Shown here: in pieces, positions 1 through 5,426 of the stretch
Position numbering within the stretch: position 1 is the first letter of the stretch
Layout: each line of letters opens with the position of its first letter
NCBI GenBank assembly: GCA_019310745.1
Contig: JAFDDS010000025.1
Location: forward strand, 1-7,718
DNA length: 7,718 nucleotides
Direction of reading: 5' to 3'
Origin: Deltaproteobacteria bacterium
Lineage (GTDB): Bacteria; Desulfobacterota; DSM-4660; Desulfatiglandales; B25-G16
Translations under genes and position numbers: made by a program
Notes under the pieces: generated by a model
The model's database searches: none
Told to the model about the DNA's origin: nothing
The model's input: only the letters and a program-made list of their open reading frames with translations

Positions 1-2
1 GT

Positions 3-380
3 GAAAAGGACTTTGGGTTCAAGGGCAGTACGTTTCACAGGATCATCCCGAACTTCATGCTTCAGGGTGGCGATTTTACCAATCATAACGGGACAGGTGG
101 TAGGTCGATCTACGGCAGCAAATTTGACGATGAGAATTTCACGCTCAGCCACACGAACCCTGGGACTGTTTCAATGGCAAATGCGGGTCCCAATACGAAT
201 GGCTCGCAATTCTTTATCACCACCACCAAAACTGCCTGGCTTGACGGCAAGCATGTGGTCTTTGGAACGGTAACCGACGGCATGGATGTGGTCAAACACA
301 TAGAGGCATTGGGATCAGCGAGTGGACAACCCTCGAAACAGGTTCGCATCAGAGATTGTGGTCAACTGTCAACTGAATAA
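3..380 (+). CDS. Cyclophilin-type peptidyl-prolyl cis-trans isomerase, 3' part
   Basis: This enzyme isomerises Xaa-Pro peptide bonds (EC 5.2.1.8) and helps proteins fold. The 5' end lies outside the window; 125 codons remain in the frame beginning at base 3, followed by TAA. The visible part holds the cyclophilin core: FHRIIPNFM with the catalytic Arg, QGGDF, the GTGGRSIYG loop, [15 protein letters not shown], and [10 protein letters not shown] with the Trp and His that line the proline/cyclosporin pocket, then an IRDCGQL end. The loop and pocket residues resemble eukaryotic cyclophilin A more than the short bacterial PpiB type. No signal peptide can be judged because the start is missing. 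ATG codons inside the preserved part are internal methionines. The gene ends 23 bp before the left inverted repeat. The family call is very secure; the physiological substrate is unknown. Confidence 0.95.
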   Translation, partial: EKDFGFKGSTFHRIIPNFMLQGGDFTNHNGTGGRSIYGSKFDDENFTLSHTNPGTVSMANAGPNTNGSQFFITTTKTAWLDGKHVVFGTVTDGMDVVKHIEALGSASGQPSKQVRIRDCGQLSTE

Positions 381-403
381 CACGATGGTGATGACAGGTC
401 GTC

Positions 404-506
404 ATTTGATGAAAGAATTATGTTAATAAAGGATGACAGGGGAAGGTATTTTAGACGAAAAGTGTAACCTATGTATCCGGACTATTTTGTAACCTATGTC
501 TCCAAC
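404..506 (+). repeat. Left arm of 103-bp inverted repeat (IS-end remnant)
   Basis: The reverse complement of 5427-5529 aligns here without gaps. By hand count, 45 of the inner 50 positions (457-506) and 39 of the outer 53 (404-456) are identical. The inner part carries two tandem copies of GTAACCTATGT(A/C)TCC, at about 464-478 and 489-503. Repeated motifs of this kind near an insertion-sequence tip are typical of transposase-binding sites in several IS families; I do not assign the family. Similarity stops sharply at 506, 13 bp before the first attC. I found no convincing direct target-site repeat paired with the other arm. Confidence 0.9.
405..467 (+). pseudogene. Remnant of a transposase-like C-terminus (left copy)
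   Basis: Twenty codons and a TAA stop read FDERIMLI..., then RGRYFRRKV. The right arm, read on the minus strand, encodes the same end with 14 of 20 residues identical. Nucleotide differences between the copies fall mostly in third codon positions, so both came from genes that were once under protein-level selection. The stop lies within the first GTAACCTATG motif, the arrangement expected where a transposase gene ends at its element's terminal repeat. The transposase identity is inferred from this layout, not from a recognised catalytic domain; the DDE core is absent. The frame is open back to the cyclophilin stop at 378-380, but codons 381-401 have no counterpart on the right. Confidence 0.65.
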
Positions 507-519
507 TTTACCAAACAGT

Positions 520-583
520 GTATAACCATTCACTGCACATAGACAGCTCGTAAGTTCGCCGCCAATGAGTTCAATCATTATGC
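520..583 (+). other. attC site 1 (probable, altered R' core)
   Basis: The R'' box GTATAAC (520-526) pairs with the R' box ATTATGC (577-583), and the next bases CATTCACT pair with TGAATC, giving an imperfect palindrome of attC size. The R' box should begin with G (GTTATGC) but has A at 577, next to the normal cleavage point. It belongs to a cassette whose body is lost; only 13 bp separate it from the left inverted repeat. It is the weakest of the five sites. Confidence 0.6.
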
Positions 584-607
584 CTCTAAACAAAAAAGGT
601 TCCAAGA

Positions 608-1774
608 ATGAAAGATTCAACAGACCTTATCAGATTCACTGACTGTTATGATGAGATCAACGGAAAAACCGTGAAAACAATCAATCCTCCGGTTTACAAC
701 GGCTCAACCGTATTATTTAAAAGTTATGAAGATCTTCATCAGGCAAATTTGGGAGAATACGGCGGAATCACTTACGGAACAGACCGTCTTCCGACGCAGA
801 GAATTTTTGAAGAAACCCTCAGAAAACTTGAAGGCGGGTATCTTACCAGGGCTTTTCAGTCAGGAATAAGCGCCATTACAAATACGCTGCTTGCATTTAC
901 AGAAAGCGACGACCATATTCTTGTCTGTGAAAATGTTTACGGTCCTACCGTGCGTTTCTGCAATAAGATACTTTCCAAATACAATGTGGGGGTCACATTT
1001 GTTCCTTCTGCTGTTGGTACGGATATCGCCGGATATATCAGGCGTAATACAAAGCTGATATTCCTTGAATCGCCGGGATCAAATACATTTGAAATTCAGG
1101 ATATTCCTGCTGTTACGGAGATTGCCCGTGAAAAAAATATCATTACTGTACTTGATAATACCTGGGCAACACCTCTCTATCTGAAACCATTGGAACTGGG
1201 TGTTGATATATCAGTCCAGTCGGTCACAAAATATATTTCCGGTCATTCCGATGTGCTGCTGGGAGCTGTTACGGTGAATGAGAAATATTCAGAAGCATTT
1301 GACAATTATTACAGTATAATGGGAATTTTTTCATCACCGTATGACTGTTATCTCGCACTTCGGGGTCTTAAAACGCTGGCAGTACGTCTGAAACAGCATG
1401 AAAAGTCCGCACTTAAAATCGCACGATGGCTCGAAACAGTTGGCATGGTGAGTAATGTTATCCATCCGGCATTACCGGGACATCCCCAGAACCGTATATG
1501 GAAGAGAGATTTTGCCGGTTCTTCCGGCCTTTTTGCTTTCACATTCAAGGAAGACTTTTCGGAAGATAAAATTGCTTCTTTTATAAATTCGCTTAATCTT
1601 TTCGGTATCGGTTACAGTTGGGGAGGTTTTAAAAGTCTTATCACTGCCGGAAAATACAGACGTCCTGCAGGTTCGGAGTATTCAGGGAAAACTGTAATAC
1701 GTCTGAATATCGGTCTGGAGGATACCAAAGATATAATGAATGATCTTAAAAAAGGATTTGAAGCTCTGAAATAA
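608..1774 (+). CDS. metC: Cystathionine beta-lyase (MetC type, PLP-dependent)
   Basis: This cytosolic enzyme cleaves cystathionine to homocysteine, pyruvate and ammonia (EC 4.4.1.13), the penultimate step of methionine synthesis by transsulfuration; the family also has cysteine-desulfhydrase activity. The 388 residues are full length for the Cys/Met-metabolism fold-type I family. Visible marks are the YGTDR motif (Tyr56, Arg60) that contacts PLP phosphate of the partner subunit, QSGISA near 84-89, LESPGS at 153-158, LDNTWATPL with cofactor-binding Asp183, SVTKYISGHSD with the PLP lysine Lys208, YSWGG at 336-340, and Arg365 near the substrate carboxylate. HPALPGHP and SWGG favour the proteobacterial MetC/beta-lyase subgroup over gamma-lyases or O-acylhomoserine sulfhydrylases. 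ATG 608 is preceded by AAAGG eight bases upstream and lies 24 bp after attC 1. It is the first cassette; amino-acid biosynthetic cargo is unusual but not unknown in integrons. Confidence 0.9.
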   Translation: MKDSTDLIRFTDCYDEINGKTVKTINPPVYNGSTVLFKSYEDLHQANLGEYGGITYGTDRLPTQRIFEETLRKLEGGYLTRAFQSGISAITNTLLAFTESDDHILVCENVYGPTVRFCNKILSKYNVGVTFVPSAVGTDIAGYIRRNTKLIFLESPGSNTFEIQDIPAVTEIAREKNIITVLDNTWATPLYLKPLELGVDISVQSVTKYISGHSDVLLGAVTVNEKYSEAFDNYYSIMGIFSSPYDCYLALRGLKTLAVRLKQHEKSALKIARWLETVGMVSNVIHPALPGHPQNRIWKRDFAGSSGLFAFTFKEDFSEDKIASFINSLNLFGIGYSWGGFKSLITAGKYRRPAGSEYSGKTVIRLNIGLEDTKDIMNDLKKGFEALK

Positions 1775-1798
1775 ACCGCTTTTCTACCAATAAAAAGG

Positions 1799-1924
1799 CA
1801 TGAACCCGGCGCTGCACCCGACCGCTATTCTGCTGGCGCCCTTCGACAATCTCAGGACTTTCAGCTCCTTCGACAAACTCAGGGCTTTCAGCTTCATAGC
1901 GGCAGGTGAGCTTGGTCGTTATAT
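1799..1924 (+). other. attC site 2 (126 bp, with tandem repeat in loop)
   Basis: R'' CATGAAC (1799-1805) and R' GTTATAT (1918-1924) flank a long imperfect hairpin. The strongest stem is CACCCGACCGCTA (1815-1827) against TAGCGGCAGGTG (1897-1908), with unpaired bases as is normal in attC. The variable terminal part is enlarged by two 27-bp tandem repeats. R'' departs from the usual YAAC by having GAAC. The site separates the metC and DUF6544 cassettes. Confidence 0.8.
1841..1894 (+). repeat. Two tandem 27-bp repeats inside attC 2
   Basis: Units 1841-1867 and 1868-1894 match at 24 of 27 positions by eye. Each begins CTTCGACAA and contains CTCAGG followed by CTTTCAGCT. The CTTCGACAA-CTCAGG core resembles a short imperfect palindrome that I recall as dispersed in many bacterial genomes (CCTTCGACAAGCTCAGG). 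Both units lie in the terminal loop region of the attC hairpin, where length varies freely without harming recombination. Confidence 0.85.
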
Positions 1925-1956
1925 TCTTTAATAAAAACAAGGGACGGATTATTATC

Positions 1957-2829
1957 ATGGATAAAAAACGATTTATAAAAATTGGTGCGGTTGTAATCGG
2001 GATTTTCATATTTGGGATACTTTTATTTTTGATGGTTAATTCTTATTCAATGAATCGGATGGTTGAAAATGAAATTGAAGAACTTATTTCAGAAGCAAAA
2101 AATATAGGAGTTATGACTTATTCGGTAAAAGATATTGAGGGTCTTCCCGACCCTGTTCAACGATATTTCCGATATGCCCTGAAAGACGGTCAGGAATATA
2201 TCAGATTTGCCAGCATGAAAGCTGTAGGAAAATTCAGAAGACCTCTTCAGAAACAATGGACAAAAATGGCTACCCGCCAATATTTCATTACAAAGCCCCT
2301 CGGAATGATATTTGACGCTGTTATGAAACAAAATTCTGTCATGTGGTTTGATATTCGGGACAAATACTACCGGAAGAAAGGCGGAATGTTCGTAAATATA
2401 TTATCGGGGTTTAATGTTCTTAATGAATCTGATGTAAAAGAACTTAATAATACTACATTTCTTCGCTGCATTGGCGAAGCAGTGATGTTTCCGACATGTT
2501 TGCTCCAGAGTGAATACATAAAATGGGAACCGATTGATAAGAATAGTGCTAAAGCCATCGTAACTGACGGCAATAATAAAGGGATTTATAAGTTTTATTT
2601 TAACGATGTAGGCGAAATTGTGAAATATGAATCAGATGACCGTTATGACAGAATTGACGGTAAATTTCAGAAAGTAGGGTCTGTTGCTGTCAGAAGTCAT
2701 TATAAGGAAATCGATGGTATTAAAGTGCCTACAGAATTTCTAATCACACGAATTCTACCAGACGGTACTCATGAGGAATTTTGGAAAGGAGAAGTTACAA
2801 ACATCCACTATAACATGCTAAAGAAATAA
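1957..2829 (+). CDS. Membrane-anchored DUF6544 family protein
   Basis: The 290-residue protein has one N-terminal hydrophobic segment at about residues 8-28, after a Lys/Arg-rich start (MDKKRFIK). This is a signal anchor that would leave the rest outside the cytoplasmic membrane. The soluble part matches what I know of DUF6544 proteins: LPDPVQRYFRYAL at 63-75, a G.FR....W stretch near 92-100, a Y....P.G.IFDAV run, and an FP..LL..EYIKWEP segment. The family has no established biochemical role, so none is given. ATG 1957 is chosen over the in-frame GTG at 1906, which lies inside attC 2; a moderate AAGGGA stands 12 bases before the ATG. The gene is AT-rich compared with the ureohydrolase cassette, suggesting a different source. 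It is the only gene of the second cassette. Confidence 0.75.
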   Translation: MDKKRFIKIGAVVIGIFIFGILLFLMVNSYSMNRMVENEIEELISEAKNIGVMTYSVKDIEGLPDPVQRYFRYALKDGQEYIRFASMKAVGKFRRPLQKQWTKMATRQYFITKPLGMIFDAVMKQNSVMWFDIRDKYYRKKGGMFVNILSGFNVLNESDVKELNNTTFLRCIGEAVMFPTCLLQSEYIKWEPIDKNSAKAIVTDGNNKGIYKFYFNDVGEIVKYESDDRYDRIDGKFQKVGSVAVRSHYKEIDGIKVPTEFLITRILPDGTHEEFWKGEVTNIHYNMLKK

Positions 2830-2877
2830 TAGGAGAGCGAAGTATTTCAGATAGTGCTAACTACTTGATTAATATGA

Positions 2878-2977
2878 ATACAACAGGATGCAGGCTGACA
2901 CAAAAAACCGGCGAGATTTTATAGCAGATCGAAATGTCTTTTTCGGCTTTTTGTGCAGCTGATCCTGAGCGTTAACC
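2878..2977 (+). other. attC site 3 (100 bp)
   Basis: R'' ATACAAC (2878-2884) and R' GTTAACC (2971-2977) bracket a clear hairpin. AGGATGCAGGCTGACACAAA on the left pairs with TTTGTGCAGCTGATCCT on the right, leaving a few extrahelical bases; such bases define strand choice in integron recombination. The hairpin continues through AAAAAACCGG and CGGCTTTTT. It separates the DUF6544 and cupin/VOC cassettes. Confidence 0.85.
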
Positions 2978-2996
2978 CAAATATTGGAATGAACAT

Positions 2997-3329
2997 ATGA
3001 GAGAAATTTTTCCTGATCCGATAAAGAACCTTCCCAAAGCAGATATTCCGCTGAAGGGCCTTACCGCCTATCTCTCTCAATCCAAAACACACCAGATTCT
3101 TTTTATGCAGTTTAAAGAAGACATAGAATTACCAGAGCATTCCCACGAAAGCCAGTGGGGGATTGTTCTTGATGGGAGAATTGATTTAACGGTTGACGGC
3201 GTAGTAAAGACTTACTTAAAAGGTGATCGCTACTTTATTCCGTCTGGGGTGAAACATTCAGCAAAAATATACATAGGATATGCGGATATCACGTTTTTCA
3301 ATGAAAAGGATCGTTATAAAACGAAATGA
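2997..3329 (+). CDS. Single-domain cupin protein
   Basis: This 110-residue protein is a small conserved beta-barrel. Cupin motif 1 is LPEHSHESQWGIVLDGRIDL with His48 and His50, and motif 2 is DRYFIPSGVKHSAKI with His87. These three histidines are likely metal ligands. The usual motif-1 glutamate position is occupied by Gln53, a variant found in one family of small cupins. Small cupins serve as enzymes or ligand-binding proteins, and the sequence alone does not say which; no signal peptide is visible. ATG 2997 lies 19 bp after attC 3 with only a weak GGA upstream. The stop codon overlaps the VOC gene start by four bases (ATGA), so the two are probably translated together. A two-gene cassette suggests a shared substrate or response, but that is inference. 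Confidence 0.85.
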   Translation: MREIFPDPIKNLPKADIPLKGLTAYLSQSKTHQILFMQFKEDIELPEHSHESQWGIVLDGRIDLTVDGVVKTYLKGDRYFIPSGVKHSAKIYIGYADITFFNEKDRYKTK

Positions 3330-3745
3330 CAGAAAAAATAAGAATAGATTCCCTTGATCATTTGGTTTTGACGGTAAGAGATATTTCAAGAACGAGTTCT
3401 TTTTACAGGCAAGTACTTGGCATGCAGGAAATTTCCTTCGGTGGAGATCGAAAAGCATTAATATTTGGAAGTCATAAAATCAATCTGCATGAATATGGGA
3501 AGGAAATTGACCCAAAAGCTGAGCATCCTACGCCGGGTTCCGCTGACCTGTGCTTTATAACTCCCACTCCTATTGAGGAAGTTGAAAAATATATCCGAAC
3601 ATGCGGAATTAATATTGTGGAAGGGCCTGTCCGAAGGACTGGAGCAAAAGGCACGATTTTATCAATTTACCTCCGTGATCCTGACGGCAATCTCATTGAG
3701 CTGTCAAATCACATAGAATCCAAAGAAGAAAATGAAAAGGGTTAA
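3326..3745 (+). CDS. VOC-superfamily (glyoxalase/bleomycin-resistance fold) protein
   Basis: The 139-residue protein has two beta-alpha-beta-beta-beta modules, the usual size of a single VOC chain that dimerises. Module 1 begins LDHLVLTVRDI (His12) and contains FGSHKINLHEYG (His55, Glu56). Module 2 has PGSADLCFI (Asp74) and ends YLRDPDGNLIELSNH (Glu125). His12, His55 or Glu56, and Glu125 are candidate metal ligands. The HKINLHE and RDPDGNLIE stretches fit the dioxygenase/glyoxalase-like subgroup rather than classical glyoxalase I; FosX-type fosfomycin enzymes share the fold, but no resistance is claimed. Its ATG overlaps the cupin stop, and a purine-rich GAAAAGGA lies about 15 bases upstream. 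The TAA stop sits inside the R'' box of attC 4, a common arrangement in cassettes. Confidence 0.85.
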   Translation: MTEKIRIDSLDHLVLTVRDISRTSSFYRQVLGMQEISFGGDRKALIFGSHKINLHEYGKEIDPKAEHPTPGSADLCFITPTPIEEVEKYIRTCGINIVEGPVRRTGAKGTILSIYLRDPDGNLIELSNHIESKEENEKG

Positions 3746-3826
3746 CCAGACACTCCTGCGGGTGGGAAGAAGCGCGGGGGCTTTACGGGCAAGGCTTTTG
3801 GCCCGCCGCTGAGTTTTACGTTAGCC
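3740..3826 (+). other. attC site 4 (87 bp)
   Basis: R'' GGTTAAC (3740-3746) pairs with R' GTTAGCC (3820-3826). Beyond them ACTC and GCGGG on the left face CCCGC and GAGT on the right, and the centre is GC-rich. The stop codon of the VOC gene is part of R''. It separates the cupin/VOC and AhpD-like cassettes. Confidence 0.85.
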
Positions 3827-3880
3827 CCCTAAATTGGTAGCGGGCAGTTCGATATTTATCAAAAAAACAGAACCACAAAT

Positions 3881-3887
3881 AAGGAGG
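3881..3887 (+). promoter_or_regulatory. Strong Shine-Dalgarno site of the AhpD-like gene
   Basis: AAGGAGG stands nine bases before ATG 3897 and fixes that start against the in-frame TTG at 3834, which lies just 7 bp after the attC and has no ribosome site. Confidence 0.85.
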
Positions 3888-3896
3888 AAAAAGAAA

Positions 3897-4241
3897 ATGA
3901 TTGAAAGTCCATTGGAATTAAGAAAAAACCATAGTGTACAATTCGAAAAATATAAAGAACTTATGCCTGAAATCGGTCATGCTTATGATGTGTTGCCAGA
4001 GAAGGTTTTTAAAGATGGAAAAATAGCCGCAAAAATAAAGCGATTAATGGCACTTACTGGGTCATTGGTGCACGGTTGCCCAGCTTGCATTCTTTTTCAG
4101 ACGGAAAAAGCTTTAGACCTTGGGGCGGATGTGGAAGAGATACTAGAGTCCTGCGCTGTTGCAATTAGCCTCGGCGGTACAATGGCGGCTGGTGAAACGA
4201 CAAGGGTGATTCAACATTTAACTGAATTAGGCAAGATCTAG
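3897..4241 (+). CDS. Carboxymuconolactone decarboxylase / AhpD-like family protein
   Basis: The 114-residue all-helical protein belongs to the CMD fold family, whose members act as decarboxylases or, with a CXXC pair, as thiol-based peroxide-reducing partners similar to AhpD. The key segment is VHGCPACILFQTEKALDLG with Cys61 and Cys64, followed by GADVEEILESCAVAISLGG, the typical second helix pair. In AhpD-type proteins a His usually lies four residues after the second Cys; here it is Gln68, so the proton relay may differ or be lost. The CXXC keeps redox activity plausible. No peroxiredoxin partner is encoded nearby. The gene is alone in its cassette, and 89 bp of unassigned sequence separates its stop from attC 5. 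The family call is secure; the reaction is unknown. Confidence 0.88.
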   Translation: MIESPLELRKNHSVQFEKYKELMPEIGHAYDVLPEKVFKDGKIAAKIKRLMALTGSLVHGCPACILFQTEKALDLGADVEEILESCAVAISLGGTMAAGETTRVIQHLTELGKI

Positions 4242-4330
4242 CTTTATGTCGCCAGAACTTGAAAAAGATGATTGCTGCTTAATATTCTAGAAAGGTCTTG
4301 TTTGAAGGGCGTATGCAGGAAGCCTTGGGG

Positions 4331-4389
4331 CGCTAACCATTCGCTCAACCAGACCCACTGATCGTGGGCCGGTTAGTTAATCGTTGGGC
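4331..4389 (+). other. attC site 5 (59 bp, canonical R' core)
   Basis: R'' CGCTAAC (4331-4337) pairs with R' GTTGGGC (4383-4389), which matches GTTRRRY exactly. AACC (4347-4350) faces GGTT (4371-4374), and CCCAC (4354-4358) faces GTGGG (4364-4368) around a five-base loop. It is the shortest and most regular attC of the array and separates the AhpD-like and ureohydrolase cassettes. Confidence 0.9.
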
Positions 4390-4457
4390 GGCCATGCCTC
4401 GGCTTTGCGGCAATGGTGGTTTCACAATAAGCAAGTCCTTGAGAGGGAGTCAATATC

Positions 4458-5423
4458 ATGGATGATGGATTTAACTATGACCCTATGTCCGCGCCGCGCT
4501 ACACCGGGGTTGCGACCTTCATGCGCGCGCCACTGGTTTACGACCCGTCCAAGTTGGATATCGCACTCATTGGTGTGCCTTTCGATGGCGGTGTAGAAAA
4601 CCGTCCCGGCCAGCGTCACGGGCCGCGTGATATCCGCAACATGTCGAGCTTGATCCGCACCGTCCATCATGTCACTAGGGTTAACCCGTACAAACTTTGC
4701 CGTGTTGCTGACATGGGCGACGTTCCAATTACTAACACTTTTAATATCGAGGCGAGTCATGCCGATATCACGGAGTTCTATCGCAGGGTGCACGCCGCAG
4801 GAGCGGTGCCGCTGAGCGCGGGGGGCGACCATTCGGTCAGCCTGCCGATTTTGCGTGCGATTGCCGCGGATAGCCCTGTTGGCATGGTGCATATCGACGC
4901 TCACACCGACACCTGTGACGAGGAATTGGGCTCTAGATTCACCCATGGCACACCGTTCCGACGGGCTGTAGAAGAGGGGCTCCTTGATCCCAAACGGACG
5001 GTGCAGATCGGCATCCGTGGTGCCCAGAACACGGAGGAAGGGTGGGCTTTTTCTCTTGAATCTGGCATGCGCGTCATCTTCATTGAGGAGTTTACCAAGC
5101 TGGGTGTTGAGGCAACGATTGCTGAGGCGCAGCGTGTGGTAGGGAATAGCCCTACCTATATCTCCTTCGACGTAGACAGCCTCGACCCGGCATTCGCTCC
5201 TGGTACGGGGACACCAGAGGTTGGAGGGATGACCACTATCGAGGTGCAGACGTTGTTGCGGGGTCTTCGTGGTCTTGATTTGATCGGAGGCGATGTGGTC
5301 GAGGTATCACCGCCATTTGACCCCTCGGGAAACACTGCACTCGTTGGTGCCACGATGATGTTCGAGATTCTGTGCATTCTGGCTGAAGTGGTCGCCCGAC
5401 GAAAGAAGTCGAAAGGGAAATGA
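4458..5423 (+). CDS. Ureohydrolase of the agmatinase/guanidinobutyrase type
   Basis: The enzyme should use a two-manganese centre to hydrolyse a guanidino compound to urea and an amine (EC 3.5.3 class). All ligand motifs are present in the 321 residues: GGDHS with His125; HIDAHTDT with Asp147, His149 and Asp151; SFDVDSLDPAFAPGTGTPEVGG with Asp238 and Asp240; and the late VEVSP with Glu283. THG at 162-164 fits the agmatinase-like branch, not arginase. The opening PRYTGVATFMRAPLV resembles bacterial agmatinase, guanidinobutyrase and proclavaminate amidinohydrolase homologues, so the substrate stays open. ATG 4458 follows GAGAGGGAG with good spacing. The gene is clearly richer in GC than the cassettes before it. 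It fills the last cassette; the right inverted repeat starts three bases after its stop, so its own attC has been lost. The C-terminal RRKKSKGK is a plausible natural end. Confidence 0.9.
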   Translation: MDDGFNYDPMSAPRYTGVATFMRAPLVYDPSKLDIALIGVPFDGGVENRPGQRHGPRDIRNMSSLIRTVHHVTRVNPYKLCRVADMGDVPITNTFNIEASHADITEFYRRVHAAGAVPLSAGGDHSVSLPILRAIAADSPVGMVHIDAHTDTCDEELGSRFTHGTPFRRAVEEGLLDPKRTVQIGIRGAQNTEEGWAFSLESGMRVIFIEEFTKLGVEATIAEAQRVVGNSPTYISFDVDSLDPAFAPGTGTPEVGGMTTIEVQTLLRGLRGLDLIGGDVVEVSPPFDPSGNTALVGATMMFEILCILAEVVARRKKSKGK

Positions 5424-5426
5424 ACA

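Larger units (their letters stand above)
507..5426 (+). mobile_element. Integron gene-cassette array without integrase (CALIN), five cassettes
   Basis: Five cassettes lie head to tail on the + strand, each ORF followed by an attC hairpin except the last. Taking the usual recombination point G/TTRRRY, the cassettes are about 578-1918 (metC), 1919-2971 (DUF6544), 2972-3820 (cupin plus VOC), 3821-4383 (AhpD-like) and 4384-5426 (ureohydrolase, 3' attC missing). The attC sites differ in length (64, 126, 100, 87 and 59 bp) and sequence, unlike the near-uniform sites of Vibrio superintegrons. Leaders before the start codons are short and no promoter was found in them, as is usual for cassettes. No intI-like tyrosine recombinase is encoded in the window. 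The array is cut on both sides by the inverted-repeat arms. Confidence 0.85.

Noticed and set aside
391..405. ATGAC/GTCAT hairpin after the cyclophilin gene as a terminator
   Set aside because: The stem is only five pairs and no run of T follows; it is too weak to annotate.
487..526. Promoter TTGTAA ... TATAAC reading into metC
   Set aside because: The spacing is 28 bases, too long for a sigma70 promoter.
1906..1956. GTG start 17 codons upstream for the DUF6544 gene
   Set aside because: It lies inside attC 2 and has no ribosome site; ATG 1957 begins a normal signal-anchor sequence.
2856..2862. TGCTAAC as the R'' box of attC 3
   Set aside because: Stem pairing with the right half is much better when R'' is ATACAAC at 2878-2884.
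3834..3896. TTG start upstream for the AhpD-like gene
   Set aside because: It has no Shine-Dalgarno, while AAGGAGG sits nine bases before ATG 3897.
4391..4417. Hairpin GCCATGCC / GGCAATGG just after attC 5 as a further attC
   Set aside because: It lacks R'' and R' core boxes; it may be a leader hairpin, but there is no support for a function.
4422..4946. Long open frame antisense to the ureohydrolase gene
   Set aside because: It is a shadow of a gene with full catalytic motifs on the other strand and has no family features.
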